The translations under genes and the position numbers were made by a program. Source: Epiperipatus broadwayi (Eukaryota; Onychophora; Udeonychophora; Euonychophora; Peripatidae). Taken from it: 64,000 nt of DNA. Positions within the stretch are counted from its first letter, which is position 1. Every line of letters begins with the position of its first letter. The DNA lies in the NCBI GenBank assembly GCA_028023455.1, contig JAQFVV010000352.1:342501-406500 (forward strand), written 5' to 3'. The notes under the pieces were generated by a model that was not told the DNA's origin, did no database searches, and saw only the letters and a list, made by a program, of their open reading frames with translations. This document shows positions 37,445-56,431 of the stretch, in pieces.

Positions 37445-37531
37445 ATGCAAATTTGGTATCAAATGAAAAGTAACAATCAACCAATAGGATGAGGTATTTT
37501 CTAGGATATAAATACCAATGCAGGGGTATCA
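37445..37531 (+). promoter_or_regulatory. octamer, CCAAT and TATA cluster
   Basis: ATGCAAAT (37445-37452, the POU octamer), CCAAT (37481-37485) and TATAAATA (37507-37514) follow in the order and spacing of a pol II promoter. TATCAGG sits 24 bases after the TATA start. No convincing frame lies downstream in the next few kilobases, so any transcript is non-coding or has short exons that I cannot see. Confidence 0.35.
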
Positions 37532-40500
37532 GGGGTGATTAAATGTATTAGCAATAGATACCAGTAGCTATTACGAAAATAGTAATTTTAAATTTTATTA
37601 TTTTAGTCAATTTTTTAGTGCTCTTGTACAATTTATAATTTGCAAAGCTAATTGGACATTTATTTTAAAGTTTTGCAAAGAGAGTATAAAATAAATATAG
37701 TTTAATAACTTCATTTTAATATGCATCGCTAATTTTAAAGTCTTTTTGCCAGGAGTATTCATCAGAAACTTAATATAACTTTGCAGTAAAAAATATGGAA
37801 ATGCCGATAAGTAACATATATTTAGTGGAAATTTTAAAAGGAGTATAATAATTGTAAATATAATATTAATAATATTAACTAAGAGGGCTATTCCAATGAA
37901 TAAAGTATTTTTATGGACATTGTACGGGAAGCTTAATAGGAAAGCTATTTGCCGATTAAAGGTAAAATATGCATTATATTATATAACAGCAAGATAGGCT
38001 TGTCCAAGATTAATAAGTGATATGACGAGTATATTTTATAATAATTTTATGGAAACAATGCAATAGAAATAAATGTTATATCATTTTTGAATTTGCAAGA
38101 AATTATTTTTAAGTAAAGATTAATGGAAATATTTACAAAAGCATATGTTATAAAAACTGAATTTTAAGATAATAAGAAAACCACTGAAAATAGATAATAA
38201 ATAGCAATAAATTTTATTAAAAAGAAAACCTACAAAGAAAAGGAATACATGAGTAAATAAAATATGGAATAGATAGAAATATTTTATATTGTGCAAAAAG
38301 TTTATCCAGATAGTTCTAGCTAAGCCAACAGATTATGATACATCACTATGCCGATATGGAGTACTATAGTATAAAAGCTTCACGGATTATTTTTAATATT
38401 GTGATTTTAATAATCATTGTTCTGGACAATAGAAGCATAAACTATTATTCTATGAACTTATCCAGGACAGATCGGTGATTATTTTATTTACTTTTTTAGG
38501 ATTTTTCAGACGTATTATTTTTTATTATTCTTTTTTTTTTAAATCTGAGATTTTCGTACTGGAAGGAGTACAATGCTCACCTCCAGAAACAGTTTGTCTT
38601 GTTTGTCATTATTAGCAATGGGGGAATTGTTAAAATTGCTTTTGAGGAGAATATTTAAAAAAAAAAAGAACTCTTGAGAAAATAAAAAAAAAATTGAATT
38701 GTATAAAGAATATTCGTTTTCAGCTGAAGATTAAGAAAATATAGTTTTGACTCATTTATGAATTTTTAAATATAATTATTTTTGGTTTATAAGAGTAGGA
38801 ACATGAATATTAATTTATTGATAATATTATAATCTTATAGTAGAATAATTTAGTAATTTAAATAGGAAGTTTTAAAGATAAAAGTATGGATGTGTTTTCA
38901 TGTGTGCAATGTTGTATCTAATTGATGGAAAAAGAAGACTGCAAAAGAGATGACAAGTTGATATCACTTGGTAATAGTTAATGAATATTGATATATTTTA
39001 TGATGTATATTTTTTGCAGATTGCCTATGAATTATAATATATGGAAATATAAATGTTTAATTATATGAAAACACATTTGTACATCACTTTAAAATTATGA
39101 TATTAGGATTTGTTTTGGAAATATGCATACTATAATTTTATACTAGTAATATAACACACCATGATGAATATTATGTGATTCTTTTAAAAACTTTTATATT
39201 ATTGGATGTTCAAAGGATTTATATGACTAGTTTGTAGGTGTTTAGAATATAGAATAAGAAAGTAAAGCAAACTTTTCTTGTGGATCAGTGAGATCGCTCT
39301 AATTATAAATGAATTTTGTTTATTATTTTGAATATGCAAGTTTGTATTTGTCGATATAAGATGTGATAAATATTTTAGGAAATAATGATAAGATAGTGAC
39401 TTGGTTGTAGTATTATCAACATGAACCCAGGAGATGATATTAAGGGAGGATATAATAGGAAATATGAATAGTATTTTATAATCTTAGTAGATATGCAATG
39501 CAGTTAACAAAGCCCTGTAGGTGTATATTTATTTGTGTGCAGTGTCTATTTATTAAAAATTGATGTTTTAATAAAGCTGAAGGAATAGCTTTAACATCAT
39601 TGATTGTTGAAGGACATTAGACAGAATAGGTTGTGCCTCTATTTCTTATAGATATACTGTGCCATGGTATTTTTCTCTGATATGTGCTATGAGTTATACT
39701 CTAGTTTTTCTTCCCTAAGACCTACACATCTATTCACTATCAAGATTTAAAAAATAACTACATCACACAGTATGGTATATTTTAAAAGAAATAATAGATA
39801 ATTTAGAGTTTAAGATATGCTATTGTCTGAATGAGATAAGTTTGTTTACTTGTAAAAAGAAGTATAGTTTGTATAAATTAAAATTGAAAATCCAACAGAT
39901 CCAAGAGGAAAACAAAAATCATAAAATATGTTTAGAATTTATTTTGGAAAATAAAAGAAAGTTCAGGAATAAAATATGTGAAGCAAAGTTGCTTTTGAAA
40001 CATTAAATAACTTTTAAATATTTTATTTCATTTTTAAAGGAGTATTGCATATTTTTAAGATATAATGTTATAAAGTAAAATGATATAAACAATAAGCATA
40101 GGTACAATTTTATATTATTAAATAAAAGGGAATATATCAGTGGTTACAACTATATAGTATTAGAGTAATATTAAATGGGATATATTATATTTAATAGTCA
40201 TTGTGCAGTGAACAATGATATTCACACAATTTAGTAATAAATTATCAGTATATATTTTATATGATATCTTTTAACATTGCAAAATGAAATTGTCTAGTGA
40301 AAAATATCCATGCTCTTGATTATTATTATTATTTTGGTTTTTCATACTATGTTTCAATAGATGTTTTAATAAAAAAAGAAACATAATTAAATAATAGTTA
40401 AAGATATAATATATTTTAAATAAGTATAAATAAACGTAATTTTATCATAAGATTGATCATAAAGGGATCAATAAAATTGCATTGTTTTATTATTATTACT

Positions 40501-41027
40501 TAAAGTCAGAGTGAAGACTTAACTAGGTTCTAAATAAAAATGTATAATGGTGCAAATTGAGGATATCCAGTGTAAATACTGTAAATAAATTGTTTATTTT
40601 ATTTTATTGTTACAATAAAAAATTGTACAATTTTTTTTTCAAAAATGTGTGTGTTAAGACTGTTTCTTTTCCATTCAAACACATGATACATCCAGAATAA
40701 TAGAATCAAGCATATAATTTTTGCACAGAAATAAATGAAGTATTATTTTAAGAATTTGAATATTTTCTTGGAATTTATTTACTTAAGCAATCACATTTTT
40801 TTACATTTTCTTATGGTCATAAATTAATTATTATAATGACACATTAAATTATAATGATATCCATTGCCACACATTGATTTATTCAGATTACCAAATACTA
40901 CCACATATTTATTACATTATTATATGAAGATAAAAGATTATATTATAGTATTTTATTATTTTTATTATGGTAATAAAAGATTATAGTGAAGAGAAAAGAT
41001 GCATAAAATTAGTTCATCCAATAAAGA
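37532..41027. other. AT-rich stretch without a recognisable gene
   Basis: A second TATA-like word, TATAAAAG, lies at 38370-38377 and may be chance. No frame carries a known motif, no repeat partner is seen in the window, and no RNA gene is recognised. Confidence 0.5.
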
Positions 41028-41370
<343 letters not shown>

Positions 41371-41640
41371 GTTTCAAAGCAAAACTTTATTGAGTCTAAA
41401 AAGTTGCAGAGTCACATCTAGTAATATATTGATTTTTTTACAAATGAAAAACAAAATACAACTTTCAGTATATAAGTGTTTATCTTTTCTGCATACTTTT
41501 TTTTTCTTCTTGTTTTTAAATTTGGTCTTCTACTTAGTTCAGTTTATGCTTGCATTTTTTTTTAAAGTTGGAAAAAATGCTGATGTTGAAAATATCATCT
41601 ATCTTATTGGCCTTTATATTTCATAGACTGGATCTTTGTT

Positions 41641-42444
41641 TCAAGTGTGACATGTGGCTGCAAATACATCTGGTTGAGCTAGGATGCTGTCTCTTTTTCT
41701 TAACAGTTCTAGTTTTATTGAATATGTTGCTGGGTGGCATCGAGGGTTATTGGCAAGTGCAAAAGTGCATCTGGTACACCAGTAGGCATAAAGGCTGCAT
41801 GTTGCTGCATGAATAGCAGGGTTGTTGCCTTTTTTAAACATATTTATTATTTCATCAATTGAAATGATAGCCTTTCTGTATGTGGTAAACATTGTGTGAT
41901 GTATTGTTTCTAGGGCACTGCAGGAATGAAGAAAATGATCTTGTGTCTCTTCTTCTCTATTACATAGCCCACACATGGGGTCTATATGTGTATATAATCT
42001 ACAAAATCTAAGGAAATGGGTTGTGGGTAGAGCATTAAGATTAAGCTTAAGTAGAAAATCAAATAATTTTGGTTCTAATGACCATTTTCTGATATGTTGC
42101 AGTAGTTGCCTGTTGTCTAGTCCAAGAACTGATGGATGTAGATTAGGTGTCTGGTTTGGATATAGTATATTATAAATGTCCCAGTATGTATACTTGTTGT
42201 CATTATTGAGTGATATTTTGTTGTATATTGGCTTGAGTTCATCAATCAGTGTGGATAGATATCCATATGAAGGGGGTGGTCTGTCTGTGGGTATTATACT
42301 AATAACACACTCCAGGTCTGGAAATTTTTTTATGGTTGCTGTTATTAGATTTACTAATTTCTGTGTGTAAAAAACATTGATTGTATGGAGTCCAAGTCCA
42401 TTGCTATGTGGTGGTCTGCTCAGATTTTTTAAAGAGATTGCCAC
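41641..42444 (-). pseudogene. C-terminal zinc-binding region of the LINE
   Basis: 267 codons in the same frame as the RT; the intervening 190 bases read in another frame as LINE sequence. FLLKLNLNALPTTHFL precedes CGLCNREEETQDHFLHSC, the zf-RVT motif C-x2-C-x7-H-x4-C found near the C-terminus of many LINE proteins and needed for RNA binding. The region ends with TAA or TGA next to 41641, leaving a 3' part of about 270 bases before the ATT array. Confidence 0.82.
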
Positions 42445-42633
42445 TATCTTTCTCTTCCATATTAGTTTGTTACAGATTGATGAGATTTTAGAGATGAATG
42501 TTTTTGCAAATTTGATTATAGGTGTGTAGTATGTAATTTTTGTAATTATAAGTTGATTAAGTAGTGCTACCTTTGCATATATTGACAGGTATGACTTTTC
42601 AAGTGAGGCTGTGATTTTTTCAGCATCTTTTTT

Positions 42634-43755
<1,122 letters not shown>

Positions 43756-44194
43756 TCTCTGTTTTTGCAGTTTTTTTTAAAGTGTTGATATATTGGGTTT
43801 ATCATGTTATGACCAGCTGTTATAGAGCCATTTATTTCATGTGCCATAGGCACTCTGACTGTGGATGGGTATTCCAAAGCCCATTGTATGTATGCTCTGG
43901 TCCAAGTATGTTGTTGTGTAAGGCATATTTTTTTTTCCTTTTTATTGCTACATATTGATTTAGTGTATTGCATGTATTGTTGTATATTTCTGTAACTTTT
44001 TTAATTTGTGTTTGATTATCTGTAGTTGGTCTGGAAGTGGTTATTGTTTTATGTAGTTCATCTGCCAATGCTAATAATCTGGTGGGGGGTGTTGAGTTGC
44101 AGGTAATATGATTGATGTTGAAAGAAAGTATATTGGTGATTGCTATATACTTTTGTACTGGATCGAGTGACATGTTTTGAAGTTTTTGGAGCAT

Positions 44195-44950
44195 TATATA
44201 TGTTTCTGAATATAAGAATTTAGTTGTTTGTGCTGGAAGAAGTATTCACATTGTCTTTTGGAGGGCTATTGTGGTATTCTGTATTTTTGTTAGGTTGAGG
44301 GTGATGAACTGAGCAGCATGATCTGAGATTATAGATGGACAGAGTTCAAGATTAAAATAATGATGTAACATTGGTGAGTAGAAACAAAAATCAATAAGTG
44401 ACTTATATCAATTGTTATTAAAAGATATTGAGTTTGATGGGAGAAAACCCTCAGCACTCATAAGTGGGATTGTTATTTGATGGATCCATTTGGTGACAAA
44501 TGTTTGGTAGGTCATGTTGAAATCTCCCAGGAGTATTATGGGATTTGGTGTTGCTGTAAGCATTGAATTTATTGTTGCTATTATTCTGGAGATGATGACA
44601 GGGCCTGGCTGTATATATACAAATACTAGGTTAAGTGTGATATTTTTATGATGGAGTGTTAATATGATAAGATTAGAGTCAATATATATAATTGTAAAAG
44701 AATCGAAAGAGTAGTTGTGGGATATAATTATGCCTATGCCACCTGATGGTGATGATGATTGCCTTGAGCAGGCACAAAAACTCTGGCTGACTAAATATTT
44801 TGATGGATCAATTTGAGAGCTGCTGTATATTTTTGTTTCCAAAAGCCCCAGTATATGTGGTTGTGTTGTATCTAATCATTTTTTGAGATCAAAAAGTTTT
44901 TTGGTGGCATTTAAGCCTCTAATGTTGAGAGATCCAATTTTTATCTTCAT
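44195..44950 (-). pseudogene. AP endonuclease domain of the LINE
   Basis: ATG at 44950, preceded by AT-rich sequence. IGSLNIRGLN opens the domain, and ILGLLETK carries the conserved Glu. ILLGDFNM is the Asp/Asn active-site motif, and SLIDF with IISDH near 44310-44390 is the terminal His motif. In-frame TGA codons at 44876-44878 and 44408-44410, and a third near 44243, interrupt it, but the frame is otherwise kept throughout. The enzyme nicks the target strand to prime reverse transcription. Confidence 0.82.
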
Positions 44951-45082
44951 GTTTTTAATAATTTTTTAACAGGGTATTGATTTTTATTTATTTTTAATAC
45001 TAAATTTTTGTTTATATTGCAGTAGATGGATGCTGATACATATTTAAGACATTATTGGGTTTATTATCAGTTTTTCTTTCAT

Positions 45083-46376
<1,294 letters not shown>

Positions 46377-46522
46377 CAGCTGAAGTGGACTCCAGAAGAT
46401 GAAGGTTTCCAGAAACTGGCCAGAAACGGACTTGTCTCTACCTAGAACCATACAAAATGGAAAAAATTTTGTATTCTACCTTCCATCATGGATCACCAAG
46501 ACAGACTTCAATAAATCTACAG
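46377..46522 (+). other. candidate terminal exon
   Basis: After a TTTGCAG acceptor-like sequence ending at 46376, the composition becomes balanced. One frame encodes about 22 residues beginning QLKWTPEDEGFQKLA and ends at TAG 46443-46445. AATAAA follows at about 46510. Acceptor, short coding end, 3' UTR and poly(A) signal in this order suit a last exon of a plus-strand gene. I do not recognise the peptide. It could equally be part of a repeat, and no upstream exon was found. Confidence 0.25.
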
Positions 46523-47459
46523 CATTAGAAAGTATGTTGCTTTAAATGAACTTTACTTTTATAAAACAAACTTTCCCAAGTAGTAATTTTAAACGTCATT
46601 TAATTTTTAAAAAAGAAATCTTCAGACTAAAATTTAAATTATTTGTTATATTTTCTTTTAATATGTTTAATATCATGTTCATTCTCATAATTTCTTTTAA
46701 ATTAATAATTTAAAATAGGCATAAATGCCTGCATAAATTCGTAAGATAGAACTTTGAATATAACTTTTGAATTGGTAATATGATAGATCCTCATTAATGA
46801 TATCTGAAGTGTGAATACATTTGATTTTTTTTAAATGTCTATTTTGTAAAATCGTTAACATTTTCTTCTATATATTATTCCAAACTTTTTATTAATGTTA
46901 TACACTATTTTTATTTGTAAATAAATGTTGTGATATTAGTTCAGTGACAAAAACCTTCTAGTTTATTGAACTCGAACATATACCACACATAGGTATACAA
47001 ACACATACATTGCAATTAATAATTTTGATTTAGGGAAATGGTTTGACAAAAATTAGCTATAGCACCTGAAATGTTCCTTTTTAATGGTGTTGAACAGGAA
47101 CGCTCCCTGAGAACAAAATTCTGAGGCAACAGTTCCAAAAAAGAACAGTGAGGCATAGTTCCACTGATCTAAATGACACCTACATTTAGTATGGGAGTCT
47201 TAAACTAGATGGGTGTGATCATGGATCAAGTATTTCATTGCTTGTCTCTAGCATCCTACATGTACATGAAGAATCCAAGTCCAACTGTAGTTAGATGTGG
47301 TTTTCTCTTTCCTCCTAGCAGACTAGATCATGACTACTGGCATTGCCAATAATTATGCATTGAATATTTTTACAACCACACATAGCCATAGTATGAGTTT
47401 ATTAATTCATTATGTTCAGGCAAGTCCATTATTGAATATATATATATATATATATATAT

Positions 47460-50476
<3,017 letters not shown>

Positions 50477-50761
50477 TATCAGTGAAGTCTGGAAACAAAA
50501 AAAAACAATAAAAAAATGAATTTACTTATTATTTAAATGAGCAATCATAAATCATTTTCTGTGTATAAGATTTACGAAATTTATTTCTCCCGTTGTATCA
50601 GCACCTCCCATCCTAACTTTGGTCTACCCAGCACATAAACAAAAACAAAAAAAACACATGACAAACAAATGAATCCTTTCACTGTAAAATCTAATCCATT
50701 TCTCACTACATCTAATACCTCATTGTTCATAGGGATAAAATATACCTATGCCTTAATCTTA

Positions 50762-50806
<45 letters not shown>

Positions 50807-51099
50807 ATTCCTCTATATCTACTAAATATGCTACCACATCTATGATTATTTATATTGGTGAAATAATAATAATAAAAAACAATATAAAAAAACTACCTCT
50901 ACCAATAGGCTTATCACCATACCTATATATTTTTACTGGTAAAATGTGAACTAGATCCTTAGATATTAACTATTCCTGATGCATCTGGGGGGTTTATTTT
51001 ACAGTCTATTTCATCTTTGGCTCTAAGCATTAGCAACCTTGTCAGCTTTGCAACCTTATTCTTTGGAACATTATCATTAATCTCTTGAAACCTTGTTCC
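50477..51099. other. interior, non-coding part next to the left repeat
   Basis: AT-rich with an (AT)n run at 50765-50803. From about 50990 to 51099 the minus strand seems to continue the charged ORF beyond its stop in broken frames. Nothing else is seen. Confidence 0.5.
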
Positions 51100-53046
51100 T
51101 CAAAACCTTATCCGCTTTCTCATATTCAAACCATATGATTTTCTCCTACTAAAGACGTAAGTATCTTCTTTTCTCCTCTTCCTTTTCCACCCTGTCTTTC
51201 CCATTTGGGTTCTGGCAGTATCTGGGCTACTCTCACCATCAAAAATCACTCCATCCCCCCAGGCCTTGATCTCAGACTTAGCCTTACTATCTTCTGCCCC
51301 TTGATCAAACTTATTCATTTTGGAAATTTCTGAGAAAGGTCTGTCTTCTAAAACATTCCTATCTATGTAAGTTTCGGTAACCTCAATTGCCTTTAGTTTT
51401 GGTATTTCTGGATAAGATTTTGGCTTAATTTCTTCAATAAAAATAACATGATTCGATGAGGTTGAAAAAAGATTTACTTTGTATTCTTCGTCATTTCTTT
51501 CCATATCTATAGAGTCCTCAATGTTCTGAATTATCTTTTGTTGTTCAAAAGATCCCTGCATGATTTCATCAGGTTTCATACCTTCCATGTTTTCGATATC
51601 AATTTCAGTCTCTGAATATATTTTTGAACCTTCCGATATCTCCATATTGATATTACAATTATCAATATTCACAGCATCGATTTTATACTTTTCCATGATC
51701 TCACCACTGATGTTGGACTCTGTTATAAAATTTACATCAATTTTAGATTTTATTAAATGATCTCTGTGACTCCTCAGCAGTCTTTGTATCCCTTTTAAAC
51801 TCTTCTACAGTTTCTTCATCAAGTCTCAACTATTCCTCAGTTTTTACATCAAAGTTAAACCCCTCAATCCCTCCAACTATTTTGGAGTCTTCTATTACCT
51901 TCACATCCATTTTATGTTCTTTTATGGTGTTTAATACTATGTCTGTCTCGACTTCTGTATGTACTACCTCTCCTTTTGCAGTTTTAGCAATATATTCCAC
52001 AATTAGCAGCTTTCCTGAAGGTGGATTGGCAATTTCCATATCACTCTTCATAATTTCAATTTCTTCCTTTTTAATAATCTCGATTTTTGTTTTATCAGTA
52101 ATAGGATTTTCAACCTGTGATTCCCCTGAAATATCTTTGGTTGAAACTTCTAAAGTTTCTTCAACTTGCTTTATCTCAATAGTATCCTCTGGCTTCCTTT
52201 CTGTTTTAACATGTTCCTCCACTAAACTATTTTTTCACTCATTTCCCACATCTCTTTTTGAATACTACCTTGCAACATTTCTTCTACAACCCCTGCCTCA
52301 CTTCTTTGCTCTTTTGATCTTATTTCAAAAGGAGATTCTGTCTTTTCTACTTCCTCTAGATCTACATCCTCATGGTTACTCTCCTTGTTCTCAGTTTCTC
52401 TACCTATCTCTACAACTTCTTCCACCATTTCACCCTTAGTTTCTCTTAGTTCAACCTCTTCTGGATACCATATTACAGCTTCTTTGTCTTTCTCAGTAAC
52501 TTTACTCTCTTCTCTAGCTTTTGATAGTCTCTCCTGTTTCTGCTTGGCTACCTTGTCCCTGGCTTCTTTTCCCTTCTTAATCTTTTGGTCCCTTTCTTCT
52601 ATCTCCCTCCATATGGCATATAACCTATCATCTCTTTCTTTCTCCCTTTTTTCTCACTCCTCATCTCTTTTTTCTCTTTCCTTGTCTCTTTCTTTCTTTT
52701 CTGCTTCTTTCTCTGCCTTATTTTGTGCCAGTATGCTGAATATGGCTGCTAACACTCCCTCTCTTTCCTTTTCTGTCTCTTCCACAGCCTTTTCTGGCTT
52801 CCCCTCAGATTGTTCCCCCATATCTGGGTTGTTTTCTTTGTTTTCAGCATCCCCACTTCTCGTACTTCTCCCTACTATATCTTCTTCTGTACTATTAATT
52901 TCTACTATTTCTCTTCCCGATCTTAACCTCTTTCCTTTACTCTCCATTCCCTCTTCTAGCCTTTCCTCTCTTGCCTCACTTTTCTCTACCATTACTCTCT
53001 CTTCTGTACTGTTATTCAATCTGATTTTTGCTAAATGTACTCTAAT
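51100..53046 (-). pseudogene. charged gag-leader-like ORF of the non-autonomous element
   Basis: Read on the minus strand, the frame opens after a stop at 53047-53049. The first ATG is near 52990; the start is uncertain. Near the N-terminus GKRLRSGREI and RSTRSG basic patches are followed by VLAAIFSILAQNK and then a Lys/Glu/Arg coiled-coil run. One TGA (52654-52656) and two frame changes (near 52222 and between 51830 and 51696) divide it into the open pieces 52654-53019, 52222-52428, 51830-52222 and 51100-51696. The C-terminal piece has a WKRKRRK basic patch that could be nuclear-localising or RNA-binding. No capsid, knuckle or enzyme motif is visible. The basic start plus coiled coil resembles the leader ORF at 13765, suggesting a related Gag-type role. 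Confidence 0.6.
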
Positions 53047-53322
53047 TTATTCTCAACATGACATTATCTCCCTCCCCAATGAAAAGACTATCTATGGATT
53101 CTGCCCTACCACTAGTAACTACTTAGAACTGAACCAAGCCCTTAATTTATCTAACATATGAGATTACAACAACAACCAAAAAAAATTAACTAATAATAAT
53201 AAAATTGTTCTTACCCATGCCTGTCTTCCACTGTGTTTTCTTTCCAACACTGCAGAGCTGCCATCACTATTTCTTTTAACTATGATTGTTTCTTTCTTTT
53301 TTTTAAACTTCATTTCCCTTTT

Positions 53323-53330
<8 letters not shown>

Positions 53331-53386
<56 letters not shown>
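53331..53386 (+). repeat. (AC)n(AT)n compound microsatellite
   Basis: About 30 bases of AC followed by about 28 bases of AT. Confidence 0.97.
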
Positions 53387-53390
<4 letters not shown>

Positions 53391-53639
53391 CAATCTTGCC
53401 TGATCATTTGTTTATTCACTCTACCTAGCACAATTGAACCACCAACCAAACTTTCCAACAGTGAGTCCTTTCAATTGTCTCACCCTGACAACAAATTTAT
53501 ATGAGAAACTCTCAGCTATTTAAGAGCCCCGGGTGCCAGTTGCCAGTGGATAAGATACCCATATCTATATATAAACGGTATTGGACCTCACAATATGCAT
53601 TGCTGTTTATATAACAAAATTTAAAATTTTTTGTTTATT

Positions 53640-54480
53640 TCTCATTACAAAAATAATTTTTATCAGCCACAGTGTGTTTACATTCCAACTCTAGCGAATT
53701 TGATTTGAGAAAGTGTGTTATACAACACATAACATAGACTAGAAATTTACATTTTTCACCCATACATATATACATAACTGTGGATAAAATTAGAACAATT
53801 TTAGTCACTACTTTCGATTGCAATTGACCGCTCTTTTGTGGCAAAAAAAAAAAATTACCATTGACACGCATACATATATATTAAATATTTCAAAACATTT
53901 TACTTGCATATAAAATTCGAAATCAATCTCAGTCATTGTTTTCAATCATAATTGAATGCCCTTTTGTGACAAACAAAAAAAAATTTTACCATCAACACGC
54001 GTATATATGTATAAAATATTTCCAAAAAAAAATTTTTCCTATTTAACTATTGTTTTTAATTGCACTTGAAAATTTATTCTCAACATGTGTGTATATATAA
54101 AATATTTCAAAACAAAAAAAAAAGATTCCCTTCTTATTTACTCACAGCTTTTAATTACCATTGGAAAAAAAATTATTATCAATGCGCACAAATAAAACAA
54201 TCTTGAAAAAAAAACCTTTCATGCTACCTACCGATTCTAGCATTTATGTTTAGAAATCTTATTATAAATCATATGATCCAAAACAAAACTTTATTTTTCA
54301 CTCGCCTATATATAATTGACAAAAGCGACATTAATTGAGGCAGTGTTACTGATTTTAACCTTCTGCGTTGGCGTTTAGAAATCTTTTTACGAATTCTATA
54401 ATCTAAACGAAATTTTACTTTTTCACTCGCATATATATAAAATTGATAAAATGTGAAATTAATTGCTACTGCCTGTAAAT
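53640..54480. repeat. array of diverged ~100-130-base A-rich repeats
   Basis: Recurring word order: a TTCGATTGCAATTGA-like or TTTTAATTGCA-like start, CTTTTGTG.CAAA, a run of A, then ACC ATCAACACGC, and TATATATAAAATATTTC. It occurs at about 53810, 53935, 54045 and 54140. A second unit type with TTTAGAAATCTT, AATCTAAACGAAATTTTACT and CACTCGC.TATATATA recurs at about 54250 and 54370. Copies are strongly diverged. The array lies in the leader of the non-autonomous element, matching the tandem repeats at 5125-5395 of the other remnant in position. Confidence 0.6.
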
Positions 54481-54754
54481 AATAATCAATCAAAAAATCA
54501 AAAATATGAAAAAATTAATAATCAAACGCTTCTCTGAGACAAAATAAACTTTCACTGCCAATACGCATATTATACATACATATATATATATATATAAATT
54601 TTACGTATATCATACATATAAATTAATTTGACAAAATATAAAATTGAACTTCAACATAAATCTACATGATTTGTGCATCAACATCTGTGAAAAAATTTAC
54701 ATATCAATCTCTTTCCTTTCTCCCCCTACCCTCAACCCGCATTTAGTTCAGGGT

Positions 54755-54925
54755 GTGGAGAAAATTAACGAAACTCCACATTTGGCATTCATATTCGGAA
54801 AAAAAAATCCACAAATATATAATAAGTGATATGAAATCACATCTATGTTAACATCCCCTTTCAGGTATGCAGGTTTATATTCAAAGGCCCCAGTTGGCAC
54901 AACATTCCCGGAAAAAAAAATACTA
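54755..54925 (-). other. LTR-adjacent block with duplicated T9 motif
   Basis: On the minus strand, next to the LTR end (TTACA), is TAGTATTTTTTTTTCCGGGA followed by GTGCCAAC. About 115 bases further in, GGATTTTTTTTTCCGAATAT is followed by ATGCCAAA. The corresponding block of the 3.4-5.8 kb remnant has TGGATTTTTTTTCC at 5752-5768. The place is where a primer-binding site would sit, but the sequence fits no tRNA I know. Confidence 0.5.
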
Positions 54926-56347
54926 TGTAACAGTCATATTTGAACATCCACACAACAAAATCCAGAGTTTTGGTAAATTATACCAAGGCTGATCTAGATG
55001 AGGGTTGGAGACCAAATCTGACCGCACCTCAGCTCCTTCACCAATACTCCCTGACTTACTACCTTATGAATAACATATATGAGGTTACACTCGTAATCTC
55101 TCAATTTCCATGCCGGCAATAGCAAAGGGTAAAATGAGAGACTCAGGATATTTAACTAACTGTTTTATAGCTTAACCAAACACACACAACCTATGGCTGA
55201 TTATCTCATGCATATAAAATCATTATGGATGGTGATTTAATATAAATAAAGTGAATAATACTGCAGACGTTAATAGATTTTAAAATTATTTAATATTGAC
55301 AAAACACAAACAATCGCAATTTAATATACTGTATATTCCACTCGCAGGTGGGATGGTGAAAATATGCACTACACGTTCTGTAATCAATTGTACTTAACAA
55401 TCATTATTTTATTATATCATTTATACGTTAATTATTTTACGTCTATACTGATGTCTAAATTATGTCTGCCATTCCTACTCAGTATGTTAAGGGTTAAACT
55501 CTAAGAGAGTGGGAACTTTATACAATGTGTACTTAAATTTATCATTATGTGATGAGCAGTCAATGTGCTCTTTATGTAGATATTCTTAGATAAACTAGAC
55601 CTTAGGTTCAGATCAATGCTGAACAATTAATATACATCAGATACCGCTTGCCTGCTATACATGAACTTTTAGTTCGGATGCTCGAACAGCCATGATATAA
55701 GATGCTGGATTCCGGTGTTCCAGTTCTGGAGGAGGTAATGGGAATGACCCTTAAAATCACTATCCCATTCAAGAGAGGGCTGTCCGAACTAAGGATGATA
55801 AGATAGTCCTTAAAACCTAATCTTATCTTAATTATTATATGATAGCAAGGCAGAATGCACCTCAGTGCTTTGTAAAAACTCATTCACAACGCTTTTGGAA
55901 TCTTAATTATAACAACTAGTAAACCGCGAAATCTATAGTTTCTTCTGCAAACTACCCTACGCCAGTTAATTAAATAAACACTGAAATTGTGCTAAAGAGG
56001 ACTTTATTAAAATTGATCTAGTTTATTAATTAACTACATATTATATGCAATTACATTAATGGGGTGTAAAGCATATCTGGGCCTTAAACTTGGCTAACTA
56101 CTGAATATGCCTTAAATTATCACTCTCTTTTATTTAACCAAACAATCCTTTTAATAAGCAACATATGTGATATTAAGCTACACATGGCATTTCAAATAAT
56201 ACATCAAAGTAGGTTTCCGACCAGAGACATTCTATAGATATGCCAAACAGCATAATTAATTTACTTGAGAACAAAACATTTCTTTAAGTATATAATAATT
56301 AATAGTCTCAGCTCCGATGGCAAAGCATAAATCAATAAATGCATTTT

Positions 56348-56431
<84 letters not shown>

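Noticed and set aside
51882-52439. 185-codon plus-strand ORF
   Set aside because: Also antisense to the charged minus-strand ORF.
52385-53161. 258-codon plus-strand ORF rich in Ser, Leu and Phe
   Set aside because: Mirror of the Lys/Glu-rich minus-strand ORF; composition is that of an antisense shadow and it has no domain.
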